Assembly (NCBI GenBank): GCA_036322835.1
Contig: AP027304.1
Span: 3,844,001 to 3,908,000 of the forward strand
Direction of reading: 5' to 3'
From: Tenuifilaceae bacterium CYCD
GTDB lineage: Bacteria > Bacteroidota > Bacteroidia > Bacteroidales > Tenuifilaceae
DNA: 64,000 nucleotides
Shown here: piece after piece, positions 17,170-26,267 of the stretch
Layout: each line of letters begins with the position of its first letter
Position numbering within the stretch: the first letter of the stretch is position 1
Notes under the pieces: model-generated
Seen by the model: the letters and a program-made list of their open reading frames with translations, nothing else
The model's database searches: none
What the model was told of the DNA's origin: nothing
Position numbers and translations under genes: made by a program

Positions 17170-17337
17170 GCTGCGGCAAGGTGTTGTAACCGCACGAATA
17201 TGCGCCGCAGTGCTACGGCAAGGCATTGTAACCGCACGAACATCTGCCGCAGTGCTACGGCAACCAATTGTAGCTGCACGAACATCTGCCGCAGTGCTGC
17301 AGCAACCAATTGCAGCTGCACGAACATTCGCCGCAGA
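17170..17337. repeat. 42-bp tandem repeat, four units plus a partial inverted unit
   Basis: Units start at 17170, 17212, 17254 and 17296, each beginning GCT(A/G)C(G/A)GCAA, with CCGCACGAA or CTGCACGAA in the middle and GCCGCAG near the end. After 17338 a partial fifth unit contains GTTCGTGCAGCTAC, the reverse complement of the middle motif in unit 3. GCCGCAG of one unit and CT(A/G)CGGC of the next can pair, so the array can fold into a hairpin chain. It lies upstream of the DUF6261 gene. Confidence 0.9.
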
Positions 17338-17812
17338 GCTACGGGGCAAGTTCGTGCAGCTACAACGATCCGCCGTAATGGCGCAGCAGTATTTTTGAAG
17401 CGTATGCATGAGTACCGTTAAGGTTAAAACCGCATAAAAAGACCAAAAACCGAAAACTGAAATACGAAAAGGCAGGAAAAATTCTACTAAAAAATCGAAG
17501 GCATACCAAAATTATAAAAATTGTTTTAATATGCAAATACTTTGCGCAACATCCTTATCCGGATATACCAATTTAACTACACGGCGTAGCGGTGCAACGC
17601 CCATTTATCCACACAGGCGTGGATGCCGCACGCCTAAAAGCGGGCAGACAACCTCGGGTTTGCTTGGTTATTGATGAAAATTAGGGATTAAACCGGGGGT
17701 AAATGGGGAAAATTTATAGCTTTAACAGGAGTACTATACCATAAAGCTACACAATACATCTAAACATGGATTGATAAATGTACTTTGGGAGCATAGATAA
17801 GTAAGTTAACCC

Positions 17813-17849
17813 AAAAGGGCTACCACCTTTTACAGTATATAGCCCTTTT
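17813..17849 (-). terminator. Terminator of adhE
   Basis: AAAAGGGCT and AGCCCTTTT form a perfect 9-bp stem with a 19-nt loop, 27 bp past the adhE stop codon. The T-tract is short. Confidence 0.6.
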
Positions 17850-17875
17850 CTCGCTTAACTTAATTGTCTAAACCT

Positions 17876-20506
17876 CTATTTATTACCATAAAAACACTTG
17901 ATGTACATCTCCTTAATCTCCTCGATGGAGGGGTAGCGGGGGTTTGCCCCGGTACACTGATCGTCGAAGGCCAGCTCGCTCATGGCATCCAGGCGCTCCA
18001 AAAACGATTTCTCATCAACACCGGCCTCGCGGATTGTTTTGGGAATACCAACCCTCTCCTTAAGCTCCTCGATGGCCTGAATAAACTTCTCCACCAGCTC
18101 CTCGTCGGTTTTGCCCTCCAGCCCAATGTAGCGGGCCATGCGGGCGTAACGTTCAATAGCCTGAGGGTACTTGTACTGAGGGAATGCAGCCTGTTTGCGC
18201 GGCGCATTGGTAGCATTGAAGCGAATCACCTCGCAAATCATAATGGCATTGGCCATACCGTGAGGCAGATGGAACTCCGATCCCAGCTTATGCGCCATGG
18301 AGTGGCAAACGCCCAGGAATGCATTGGCAAAAGCAATACCAGCCTGGTTGGCCGCGTAGTGCATCTTCTCCTTCGCCTTCTGGTTATTAGCTCCCTCGGC
18401 ATACGATGCGGGAAGGTACTTAAATATTAACCGGGTTGCCTCCAGCGCGTACGGGTTGGTATACTCGGTGGCAAATACCGATACAAACGACTCTATGGCG
18501 TGCGTTAGCGCATCAATACCGCCCCAGGCCGTTAACTTGGCGGGCATACTCATTACCAGCTCCGGATCCACAATGGCCATGTTGGGCGTTAGAGCGTAAT
18601 CGGCAATAGGATACTTTACGCCGGTCTTCTCGTCGGTAACAACGGCAAAAGGCGTTACCTCCGATCCCGTTCCCGATGTGGTGGGGATGGCCACCATAAT
18701 GGCCTTTCTGCCCATTTCGGGGAAGCGGTAAATACGCTTGCGGATGTCCATGAATCGGAGCGCCAAGCCCTCAAACTCGCTATCGGGGTTCTCGTACATC
18801 AACCACATAATTTTGGCAGCATCAATGGGCGAGCCGCCACCCAGGGCAATAATAACATCGGGGCGGAAGCGGTTTATTTGCTCCAAGCCGCGCTTAACGG
18901 TGGCCAGCGATGGATCGGGCTCCACGTTATGGAATACCTCGCACTCAATTCCCAGCTTGGCTAGCGGTGCTATAACCTTATCGGCATAGCCCAGGTCGAA
19001 CAAGGGCTTATCCGTAACAATAAATGCTCTTTTTTTACCGGCTAAATCGCCAAGGGCAACAGGTAGGCAGCCTGTTTTGAAGAATACCTTAGGAGGAAGT
19101 TGAAGCCACAGCATATTTTCTCGTCTTTCGGCATTAGTTTTTATGTTGATTAAATGCTTAATACCCACGTTCTCGCTCACGGAGTTTCCGCCCCACGATC
19201 CACAGCCAAGTGTAAGCGAAGGTTCAAGCCTAAAGTTATATATATCGCCAATGGCGCCTTGCGATGCAGGCATGTTAACCAGTAAGCGGCCAGTTTTCAC
19301 CAGCGCGCCAAACGACTCTATTCTATCCCTGTTGCGCGGATCGGTATAAAGCACCGATGTGTGCCCAATACCGCCAAATTTAACCAGCCGCATAGCGATT
19401 AGCTCGGCATCCTTAAAGTCGGCGGCACGGTACATGGCCAGCACCGGCGATAGCTTTTCGTGCGCAAAGGCCTCGTGTACGCCCACCTCGCTGGCCTCGC
19501 CAACAAGCACCTTTGCGGTTTTAGGAACGGTAACGCCAGCCATTTCGGCAATTCGCCATGCGGGCTGTCCAACTATCTTAGCGTTTAAGTGGCCATCAAC
19601 AATAATGGTTTTGCCCACCTTCTCCTTCTCCTCCGGGCTAAGAATATACGCGCCGGCCTGAATAAATTCGCTCTTCATCCTATCGTAAACCGAATCAACC
19701 ACCACCACGCTTTGCTCCGAGGCGCAGATCATTCCATTGTCAAACGTCTTGCTCATCAGCACGGAGTAAACAGCCATCTTGGTATTGGCAGTCTCGTCGA
19801 TGATAGCGGGAGTATTACCCGCCCCAACCCCAATGGCCGGAACGCCCGATGAGTATGCCGCCTTAACCATTCCGGGGCCACCGGTGGCCAATATCAGGTT
19901 AATCTTTGGGTGATGCATCAGGTACTGCGATAGCTCAATGGATGGCTTTTCGACCCAACCAATAATGTCCTCGGGAGCCCCGGCTGCCACTGCGGCATCG
20001 CGCACCAACCTGGCAGCAGCAATGGTACACTGGGTAGCCTTTGGATGGGGCGAGAATATTATGGCGTTACGGGTTTTGAGGCTGATCAGCGCCTTAAATA
20101 TAGCAGTGGATGTGGGATTGGTTGTAGGCACAACACCAGCAATAATACCAATTGGCTCGGCAAACTTACGCACACCGTAGGTAAGATCCTCCTCTAGCAA
20201 TCCGCAGGTTTTTTCATCCTTATACTTATTGTAGATATACTCCGAGGCAAAGTGATTCTTAATCACCTTATCCTCTACAATGCCCATGCCTGTTTCGGCA
20301 ACCGCCATCTTAGCAAGCGGAATACGGGCATTGGCAGCGGCAAAGGCAGCCTTCCGGAAAATCTCGTCAACCTGCTCCTGCGAGTAAGTGCTGTAAATCT
20401 TCTGGGCTGTAGCCACGCGTTGAATGGTAGCCTCCAGCTCCTGCATGTCAATATTCTTATCAACTTCGGCTACTTTAGCCTCGGGTTTTGTGGTAGTCTT
20501 TGTCAT
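17876..20506 (-). CDS. adhE: Bifunctional aldehyde-alcohol dehydrogenase
   Basis: 876 residues from the Met at 20506 ([10 protein letters not shown]), preferred to the Met six codons upstream because that one overlaps the preceding gene. The N-terminal acetaldehyde dehydrogenase half has the catalytic cysteine in NGMICASEQ (Cys261) and VGAGNTPA. The C-terminal iron-type alcohol dehydrogenase has [13 protein letters not shown] and the metal-binding [11 protein letters not shown]. Both halves are complete. The enzyme reduces acetyl-CoA to ethanol with two NADH in mixed-acid fermentation and in other bacteria forms long filaments (spirosomes). The gene lies 10 bp behind a [2Fe-2S] protein gene in an operon, which points to an anaerobic, redox-linked transcript. 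Confidence 0.96.
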   Translation of the reverse strand: MTKTTTKPEAKVAEVDKNIDMQELEATIQRVATAQKIYSTYSQEQVDEIFRKAAFAAANARIPLAKMAVAETGMGIVEDKVIKNHFASEYIYNKYKDEKTCGLLEEDLTYGVRKFAEPIGIIAGVVPTTNPTSTAIFKALISLKTRNAIIFSPHPKATQCTIAAARLVRDAAVAAGAPEDIIGWVEKPSIELSQYLMHHPKINLILATGGPGMVKAAYSSGVPAIGVGAGNTPAIIDETANTKMAVYSVLMSKTFDNGMICASEQSVVVVDSVYDRMKSEFIQAGAYILSPEEKEKVGKTIIVDGHLNAKIVGQPAWRIAEMAGVTVPKTAKVLVGEASEVGVHEAFAHEKLSPVLAMYRAADFKDAELIAMRLVKFGGIGHTSVLYTDPRNRDRIESFGALVKTGRLLVNMPASQGAIGDIYNFRLEPSLTLGCGSWGGNSVSENVGIKHLINIKTNAERRENMLWLQLPPKVFFKTGCLPVALGDLAGKKRAFIVTDKPLFDLGYADKVIAPLAKLGIECEVFHNVEPDPSLATVKRGLEQINRFRPDVIIALGGGSPIDAAKIMWLMYENPDSEFEGLALRFMDIRKRIYRFPEMGRKAIMVAIPTTSGTGSEVTPFAVVTDEKTGVKYPIADYALTPNMAIVDPELVMSMPAKLTAWGGIDALTHAIESFVSVFATEYTNPYALEATRLIFKYLPASYAEGANNQKAKEKMHYAANQAGIAFANAFLGVCHSMAHKLGSEFHLPHGMANAIMICEVIRFNATNAPRKQAAFPQYKYPQAIERYARMARYIGLEGKTDEELVEKFIQAIEELKERVGIPKTIREAGVDEKSFLERLDAMSELAFDDQCTGANPRYPSIEEIKEMYIKCFYGNK

Positions 20507-20516
20507 TTTAACCAGA

Positions 20517-20780
20517 TTATGCAATTACCTTTAACTCTTTACTTATAGCAGCAAGCACTTTTTCGACAGTAGCATTTGCCATAACGCAACCATTAATTTC
20601 GACGTAAGGATTTTCGCCACCTTTTCCGGATTCACACCCATCAATGTCGATAGTTCCCTTTACCTCAACCCTATCCTTAATGTCGGCGGGGAGGTTTTCC
20701 ATAGCTTTTTTCAGCTCGCGATTACCCTTTACATAGCAGGTAGTCCCTACGCAAATCTTCACTATAACTTTACTTGTCAT
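20517..20780 (-). CDS. Thioredoxin-like [2Fe-2S] ferredoxin-domain protein
   Basis: 87 residues with four cysteines in the order CVGTTC, DGCESG and NGCVMANAT, the ligand layout of thioredoxin-like [2Fe-2S] proteins such as the NuoE/HymA domains. No other domain is attached. It is translated just ahead of adhE with a 10-bp gap. As a free electron carrier or sensor subunit it could link hydrogenase- or NADH-type enzymes to fermentation, but no partner is visible here. The function is inferred from fold and neighbour. Confidence 0.8.
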   Translation of the reverse strand: MTSKVIVKICVGTTCYVKGNRELKKAMENLPADIKDRVEVKGTIDIDGCESGKGGENPYVEINGCVMANATVEKVLAAISKELKVIA

Positions 20781-21087
20781 TATGATGTGTTATTAAATGT
20801 TTCTGTTATTTGAATAACAACCAGCATGCCACAACTTATATATTTCTGTTTATGTGATCAATACAAGTATATAGGCAATTAACTCAGTAAAACATTGTGC
20901 TCAATTATTGATCAATTCGGCAAACGCTTGCTGCTATATAATAGGACAGTGTACTAAAAATGAACATCTAGATTAAAAAAAACAATTGTAACTGTAATAA
21001 TAATTTCACCCCTAACAATTAAGGATAAATCTTATTTGATTTATCCTTGCTTTACACTACCTTAGCCTTAAGGAAAAAAATCACTTT
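20781..21087. promoter_or_regulatory. Divergent promoter region between the adhE operon and the SulP gene
   Basis: A 307-bp, AT-rich gap without a gene. For the plus strand, TTTG (21035-21038), a 19-nt spacer and TACCTTAG (21058-21065) form a predicted promoter whose -33 box lies in the loop of a perfect 10-bp hairpin (AAGGATAAAT/ATTTATCCTT, 21021-21048). For the minus strand a TATACTTG-like element lies near 20865-20875. Confidence 0.5.
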
Positions 21088-23505
21088 ATGAATAAAAGCA
21101 GTTTATTCAAAGAGAAACTTTCGAAGCTTATTCCTGCTCTTAAATGGATTTCGGACTATTCTTCAACTTTTTTAAGCAACGATACCATCTCGGGTCTAAC
21201 GTTAGCAGCATATGCAATTCCAGTTTCCCTTGCATACGCAACACTGGCTGGATTACCTCCACAATACGGTATATACGGCTACCTGATTGGCGGCATATTT
21301 TACGCCATGCTGGGAACAGGTAAGCAATTGGCCATTGGGCCAACCTCTGCTATCTCGATGATAATCGGCGTAACCCTTGTAAACCTTTCCAATGGAGATA
21401 TTCAGCGTTGGATAGACCTAGCCTCTCTATCCGCATTAATATTTGCAGGAATAAGCATTCTTGCCTATCTACTTCGGTTAAGTAGCATCATCAATTTCAT
21501 CAGCGAAACAGTCCTAACGGGGTTTAAAGCTGGTGCAGCAATAACTATTGGATTAACCCAGCTACCCAAACTTTTTGGTGTTGCCGGCGGTGGCGAAAAT
21601 TTTATTAGCCGCTTAACAACATTATTTGGACAAATGCCCAATACTAATACTACAGTTTTAATATTTGGACTAGCGGCTATTATCCTTTTAATTGTTGGCG
21701 AAAAATTATTTCCTGGAAAACCTGTTGCAATAGTAGTTGTAGCAATATCGATACTGGCATTAACATTTACGCCCCTGAACTCAATGGGTTTTAAAACGGT
21801 AGGGATTATTCCTAGCGGCTTACCAAAAATCCATTTACCATCGTTGAACCTTGAGGATGTTGCAAACATTCTTCCGCTTGCATTTGCCTGTTTTCTTTTA
21901 GCCTACATCGAAAGTGTATCGGCAGCAAAGACTCTTGCTCAAAAAAATGGCTACGATATTGATGCCCGTCAAGAATTGCTTGCATTAGGTGTAGCCAACC
22001 TTGCAACATCGCTAGGGCAAGGATACCCCATAAGTGGAGGCCTATCCCAATCGGCAGTTAACGATCAGGCTGGTGCGAAAACACCTATTTCTCTAATTGT
22101 AGCTTCAATGGCGATTGGAGTTTGCTTGCTATTCCTTACGGGATTACTAAAAAATTTACCAACTGTTATACTCGCATCAATTGTTCTTGTTGCTATCAGA
22201 GGTTTGGTTGATATTAAAGAGTTGAAACGCTTATTCAAGGTAAACCGCTTCGACTTTGTTATTGCCATCACGGGGCTTATCAGTGTAATTATTTTTGGAA
22301 TACTGCAAGGTGTTCTTATAGCGGCACTGTTCTCGCTGATTCTAATTATCAAAAACGTTTCGAGTCCCAATGTGGCGTTTCTCGGCAGAATTCCAGGAAC
22401 TAATAGGTACACCGATATTAAAAGACACCCTGACAATGAATTAGTTCCAGGAGTACTGCTATTCAGGGTTGAATCAACCTTGGTATACTTCAACGTAGCC
22501 TATGTTTACAATACTGTATGGGCTAAAGTGAAAGCAGCTGGGCCATCGTTAAAAACCGTGATATTCGATTTAAGTACATCGGCTACAATTGATTCAAGCG
22601 GAGCTAGGCTCATTAAACGTCTACATCAAAACCTGAAGGATAGAGGAATTGAACTAAAATTGGCCGAGGCACACTCTGTCGTTCGCGATATTTTAAGGCT
22701 TGAGGGAATTGAGCATTTATTTGGCCATGTTAGCCGCCGCGATACACTTCACGACGTTGTTGTTGCGGCCATTGGAGAGCACGAGCCAGACATCAAAAAA
22801 GCACCTGTAAAACCCCAAAAACTGATGCTTCCAGAGATTATCACGCAAATAGTACTTGGCAACAACTACTTTACCCAAACCCATCCGCGGGAATACTTTG
22901 AGTGTTTTGAGGATGAGCAAAAACCTTACATTACATTGGTTACCTGCTCCGACTCCCGTGTGCCACTTAACGCCCTTATGCCCGATACCTCAAATAGAGT
23001 TTTTTCCATTAAAAACATTGGCAATCAGATACTATCCACAGAGGGTTCTGTGGACTATGGTATTTACCATTTAAAAACGCCCCTCCTGATGTTTTTAGGA
23101 CACTCGGACTGCGGAGCAATAAAATCGTACCTAAAAGGGTTCGACTCCGAAATCTACGGGATCAAACACGAACTTGACTTTTTAAAGCCTATAATTATAG
23201 AACAAACTGCCGTAAAAGACCTTAACAACCTGCACTCCCAGGTCACCGAGAATAATCTCGACTATCAGGTCAATATTGCTTACAAGAAATACAAAGATCT
23301 AATACAAACCGGCGAACTTACTGTAATTGCAGGATTTTATGATATCAGGGGAGAATATGGAAAAGGAAAAGGCAATATTATCATCGTAAATGTAAATAAA
23401 CATAAGGATGTAGATGAACTTCGGAATATGCCAATATTCGAATACCTATCTACGGCACAAAAGGAATTGCACATCGGCCGATTGAATAACAGAGACAACG
23501 CATAA
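21088..23505 (+). CDS. SulP-family anion transporter fused to STAS and beta-carbonic anhydrase
   Basis: 805 residues in three parts. Residues ~20-440 are a SulP transporter membrane domain (SGLTLAAYAIPVSLAYA near the start, GGLSQSAVNDQAGAKT in the middle). Residues ~453-560 are a STAS domain (VIFDLSTSATIDSSGA). Residues ~580-795 are a beta-carbonic anhydrase with zinc ligands in TCSDSR (Cys620, Asp622, Arg624) and GHSDCGA (His672, Cys675). All four metal/dyad positions are present, so the anhydrase should be active. Such fusions imply bicarbonate as the substrate: the enzyme interconverts CO2 and bicarbonate at the cytoplasmic mouth of the transporter. Direction of transport cannot be told from sequence. 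It is monocistronic. Confidence 0.93.
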   Translation: MNKSSLFKEKLSKLIPALKWISDYSSTFLSNDTISGLTLAAYAIPVSLAYATLAGLPPQYGIYGYLIGGIFYAMLGTGKQLAIGPTSAISMIIGVTLVNLSNGDIQRWIDLASLSALIFAGISILAYLLRLSSIINFISETVLTGFKAGAAITIGLTQLPKLFGVAGGGENFISRLTTLFGQMPNTNTTVLIFGLAAIILLIVGEKLFPGKPVAIVVVAISILALTFTPLNSMGFKTVGIIPSGLPKIHLPSLNLEDVANILPLAFACFLLAYIESVSAAKTLAQKNGYDIDARQELLALGVANLATSLGQGYPISGGLSQSAVNDQAGAKTPISLIVASMAIGVCLLFLTGLLKNLPTVILASIVLVAIRGLVDIKELKRLFKVNRFDFVIAITGLISVIIFGILQGVLIAALFSLILIIKNVSSPNVAFLGRIPGTNRYTDIKRHPDNELVPGVLLFRVESTLVYFNVAYVYNTVWAKVKAAGPSLKTVIFDLSTSATIDSSGARLIKRLHQNLKDRGIELKLAEAHSVVRDILRLEGIEHLFGHVSRRDTLHDVVVAAIGEHEPDIKKAPVKPQKLMLPEIITQIVLGNNYFTQTHPREYFECFEDEQKPYITLVTCSDSRVPLNALMPDTSNRVFSIKNIGNQILSTEGSVDYGIYHLKTPLLMFLGHSDCGAIKSYLKGFDSEIYGIKHELDFLKPIIIEQTAVKDLNNLHSQVTENNLDYQVNIAYKKYKDLIQTGELTVIAGFYDIRGEYGKGKGNIIIVNVNKHKDVDELRNMPIFEYLSTAQKELHIGRLNNRDNA

Positions 23506-23603
23506 ATGATTAATATCCTATATTTGACAGATTCTTATTGAGACATAATCGCCTAGATATTTAATAATTTTTAATAAAAACTTTGAGAACTATTCAGCGA
23601 TCT

Positions 23604-23636
23604 CTTGCTTCATTTTCAATAAAGTTAATACATTTG
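23604..23636 (+). promoter_or_regulatory. Predicted promoter of the TerB-like gene
   Basis: CTTG (23604-23607), 21-nt spacer, TACATTTG (23629-23636) followed by CAC: a perfect -7 element. Confidence 0.6.
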
Positions 23637-23668
23637 CACTCCGATTATAAAACTCAATAACAAATACT

Positions 23669-24094
23669 ATGGGACTATTCAACCTTGGAGGTTCTGCTGA
23701 AATCTCAAATGAAAAAGAAGCGTTTTTCGCTATTATTTTTGCTTGTATGGCTGCTGATGGTGAAATTGCACCTGAGGAGGAAATCAACCTTATAAATTTA
23801 CTTGCAAGCCGTCCAACTTTCCGTAAGTTCGATTTAAGAGATGCTATGAAGAAAATTCAACGCATCCTTAAGGAAACCAAGAGCCTTGAAGGCTTACTTG
23901 ATAAGGCTGTGGATAAAATTCCTGCCGAACTACGCCCAACCGTTTACACCAACGCCGTTGACTTTGTTTTAGCCGATGGTACCGTTGCACAAGAGGAAGA
24001 AGTTGTAATTGCAATGCTAAAAAGCAAAATGAACATCTCCGACGATTTATCGAAGAAGATAATTGAAGTTATCATTCTAAAGAATAAAGCATAA
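23669..24094 (+). CDS. TerB-like (TerB/DjlA N-terminal fold) protein
   Basis: 141 residues, all-helical, no signal peptide. Two acidic repeats are typical of the TerB fold: ACMAADGEIAPEEEINLI (~28-45) and DFVLADGTVAQEEEVVIAML (~100-119), each with a DG-x-(I/V)-x-x-E-E metal-binding-like loop. Despite the family name, no tellurite genes (TerC/TerD) lie nearby, so a tellurite role is not supported. It is likely a small cytoplasmic protein involved in envelope or metal stress. It has its own promoter and terminator. Confidence 0.8.
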   Translation: MGLFNLGGSAEISNEKEAFFAIIFACMAADGEIAPEEEINLINLLASRPTFRKFDLRDAMKKIQRILKETKSLEGLLDKAVDKIPAELRPTVYTNAVDFVLADGTVAQEEEVVIAMLKSKMNISDDLSKKIIEVIILKNKA

Positions 24095-24116
24095 GGATTA
24101 ATTATCCTAACAAGTG

Positions 24117-24142
24117 AACCACTCCAAGTTATTGGGGTGGTT
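24117..24142 (+). terminator. Terminator of the TerB-like gene
   Basis: AACCACTCC and GGGGTGGTT form a 9-bp stem with one G-T pair, followed by TTTTTGTTTTTG. The T-tract overlaps the -33 element of the next promoter. Confidence 0.8.
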
Positions 24143-24175
24143 TTTGTTTTTGTACCATCAACTTTTGTAGATTTG
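24141..24175 (+). promoter_or_regulatory. Predicted promoter giving a leaderless or near-leaderless transcript
   Basis: TTTTTG (24141-24146), 21-nt spacer, TAGATTTG (24168-24175, exact -7 match). The next gene's ATG is at 24180, only 4 nt past the -7 box, so transcription would start at about the start codon. Confidence 0.5.
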
Positions 24176-24179
24176 TTTA

Positions 24180-25061
24180 ATGAAACAGTGTATTTTGTCC
24201 ATATTAATCTTACTTTCTGCTTGTTCAAAGAACGAATCGGAGCCCAAATCCCGATTAATAACATTTGGACAACCACAACCTGTAACCATAAATGGATATA
24301 GTGCCGATATAATGGAACCCTTCTTTGCATCCAATGGAGAAACCTTATTCTTTAATAACTCCAACCACCCCTCTGTAAACACCAATTTACATTTTGCAAA
24401 GCGAATTAATGATATAACATTCGAATATCAAGGAGAACTCAAAGGGGTTAACTCCGAGAGTTTAAATGGTGTGGCCACAATGGATAACTCCAATACATTT
24501 TACTTTGTTTCAACCCGTAGCTATAACCAAACTCTGGCGACTATTTATACGGGAAAATTCGAGAACGATAGTATCTCCAATATTACTCTAGTCTCTGGTA
24601 TCAGTAAAAACCTAGTTGGCTGGGTAAATTTCGATGTAGAAGTTAGTAAGAATGGTAACTTCCTATACTTTGTTGATGGACGATTCGACGAGAATGGTGG
24701 ACCATATCAAGCCGATATTGCGATTGCAGAAAAAACCGACGCAGGTTTTCAAAGAATAAGTCCCGATTTACTGAAAAACATCAATACTTCGGCCTTGGAA
24801 TATGCGGCTTGCCTATCGTCCGATATGCTTGAACTTTACTTTACAAGGGTTGATGCTCCTATTTCTGAAACATCAATGCCCAAAATTTATGTTTCAACAC
24901 GCGAAAGCATGAGTGAACCATTCCGAAAACCATATAGAATCGAAATGATTGATGGATTCGTTGAAGCTGCAACAATCTCACCCAATAATCAAACAATTTA
25001 CTACCATAAGTTGGAAGGACAGAAATATGTCCTTTATATGGTTCGGAAGGAAGCAGAATAG
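24180..25061 (+). CDS. Beta-propeller (PD40-type) lipoprotein
   Basis: 293 residues with a lipoprotein signal peptide ending ILLSAC (Cys15). The mature part repeats blades of the form S-x-(N/D)-x-x-x-(L/I)-(Y/F)-F (FASNGETLFFNNSN, VSKNGNFLYFVDGR, LSSDMLELYFTRVD, ISPNNQTIYYHKLE), the WD40-like/TolB-type PD40 pattern. It is probably a periplasmic or surface binding protein with one small propeller. No enzyme motif seen. The gene sits 85 bp after the TerB-like gene; there is no room for a normal ribosome binding site if the predicted promoter is used. Confidence 0.7.
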   Translation: MKQCILSILILLSACSKNESEPKSRLITFGQPQPVTINGYSADIMEPFFASNGETLFFNNSNHPSVNTNLHFAKRINDITFEYQGELKGVNSESLNGVATMDNSNTFYFVSTRSYNQTLATIYTGKFENDSISNITLVSGISKNLVGWVNFDVEVSKNGNFLYFVDGRFDENGGPYQADIAIAEKTDAGFQRISPDLLKNINTSALEYAACLSSDMLELYFTRVDAPISETSMPKIYVSTRESMSEPFRKPYRIEMIDGFVEAATISPNNQTIYYHKLEGQKYVLYMVRKEAE

Positions 25062-25123
25062 GGATTTCTTGTTTTTTCTTTAAATTGCACCGCATTTCGA
25101 TCAACCATCAACCATCAACTAAA

Positions 25124-26065
25124 ATGTATTACCCTTGGGGCGATAATAGACGCTTTAATAGCTACTCAAATTACTTTAAGCGCGAGTTTGGTGGACGTGT
25201 TCAGAAGCTCACTATAGATGCGGGCTTTACTTGTCCAAACCGCGATGGTACCGTTGCAACGGGCGGTTGCACCTACTGCAATAACGATGCATTCAACCCA
25301 AGTTACTGCTCTCCTTCAAAATCAATCACCCAGCAAATTGACGAGGGTATTGAGTTTCACGCTGTGCGTTACCGAAGAGCCGACAGATATCTAGCGTACT
25401 TTCAAGCTTTCTCCAACACCCACGCACCTTTGGCAAAATTGGAGAAACTCTACTCGGAGGCCCTTGCTAATCCTAAAATTATTGGACTGGTTATTGGAAC
25501 CCGCCCCGATTGTGTTGATGAGCAAAAACTCGACTATTTTCAGGAGCTATCCAAAAAGTATTACATAGCACTTGAGTACGGTGTGGAGAGTTGCTACAAC
25601 AAAACGCTGGAGCTAATTAACCGTGGACACAAGTTCGAGAAATCGGTTTGGGCCATTGAGGAAACGCACAAGCGTGGCATTAAAACTGGAGCACACATAA
25701 TCTTTGGACTACCGGGCGAATCGCGCGAGGAAATGATGGCCGAAGCAGCGATACTCTCAAAACTTCCGCTTAGCACCATCAAGTTCCATCAACTACAGAT
25801 AATCAAAGGGACTGCTATGGAGTTACAGTATCAGCAGAATACTTCAATGTTTAACCTTTTTGGAATGGAGGAGTACTTCAACTTTATGGTGGATTTTCTG
25901 GAGCAACTAAACCCCAACTTTGTAGTTGAACGCTTTACCGGCGAGGCTCCTCCCCGATACTTGGCTACGCCACCCTGGGGAAACTATCGTACCGACCAAC
26001 TGATGGTTATGCTCGAAAAAATTTTGGAACAACGGAATACTTGGCAAGGACGACTGTTTAGTTGA
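25124..26065 (+). CDS. Radical SAM protein, TIGR01212/YhcC type
   Basis: 313 residues from the ATG at 25124 (MYYPWGDNRR); an upstream in-frame Met at 25085 is rejected because the extension translates an interspersed TCAACCATCAAC repeat. The cluster motif is the family's long form, FTCPNRDG then GGCTYCNN (Cys37, Cys49, Cys52). IIFGLPGESREEMM and the C-terminal RFTGEAPPRYL-like segment are also typical. The family binds a [4Fe-4S] cluster and SAM; the substrate is unsettled, with RNA modification often suspected. The stop codon lies inside a repeat. Confidence 0.9.
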   Translation: MYYPWGDNRRFNSYSNYFKREFGGRVQKLTIDAGFTCPNRDGTVATGGCTYCNNDAFNPSYCSPSKSITQQIDEGIEFHAVRYRRADRYLAYFQAFSNTHAPLAKLEKLYSEALANPKIIGLVIGTRPDCVDEQKLDYFQELSKKYYIALEYGVESCYNKTLELINRGHKFEKSVWAIEETHKRGIKTGAHIIFGLPGESREEMMAEAAILSKLPLSTIKFHQLQIIKGTAMELQYQQNTSMFNLFGMEEYFNFMVDFLEQLNPNFVVERFTGEAPPRYLATPPWGNYRTDQLMVMLEKILEQRNTWQGRLFS

Positions 26066-26203
26066 TAGTTGTTCGTTGATGGTTGATAGTGTGTAAATAA
26101 TAATGGTTATTTTATTGCAAACTTATCGAGAAATATAGATCCCTCGTTGCAATTGGAATGACAAGAAACGATCCTCCTTCAATCTTCACGAACAACTATC
26201 AAC
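26061..26203. repeat. MITE-like inverted-repeat element overlapping a stop codon
   Basis: GTTGATAGTTGTTCGT at 26061-26076 is repeated in exact inverted form at 26188-26203, enclosing ~110 bp with GGATC-type palindromes. The TGA of the radical SAM gene (26063-26065) is part of the left arm. Related TCAACCATCAAC sequence occurs at 25101-25120 and a degenerate copy at ~29160-29190. Confidence 0.6.
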
Positions 26204-26267
26204 CATCAACTAACTACCATTTGTTCAGATAACCAAAAAATACTACCTTTCCACTAAAATTAACCTA

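Larger units (their letters stand above)
17086..17875. other. Long intergenic region: tandem repeat and palindromes, no gene
   Basis: The 42-bp tandem array occupies 17170-17337. From ~17400 to 17800 I see no gene, only an AGGCGTG/CACGCCT palindrome near 17611-17631 and AT-rich sequence. ORFs that cross the repeats in several frames are products of a repeat length divisible by three. Confidence 0.65.

Noticed and set aside
17170-17390. CRISPR array
   Set aside because: The units are contiguous 42-mers with gradual divergence and no unique spacers, and there are no cas genes nearby.
17082-17427. Repeat-containing proteins in several frames on both strands
   Set aside because: The 42-bp unit is divisible by three, which leaves all frames open. 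The translations are Ala/Arg/Cys-rich with no start signals or domain.
23669-24094. Tellurite resistance locus
   Set aside because: Only the TerB fold is present; no TerC, TerD or TerA-type gene is nearby, so the name would mislead.
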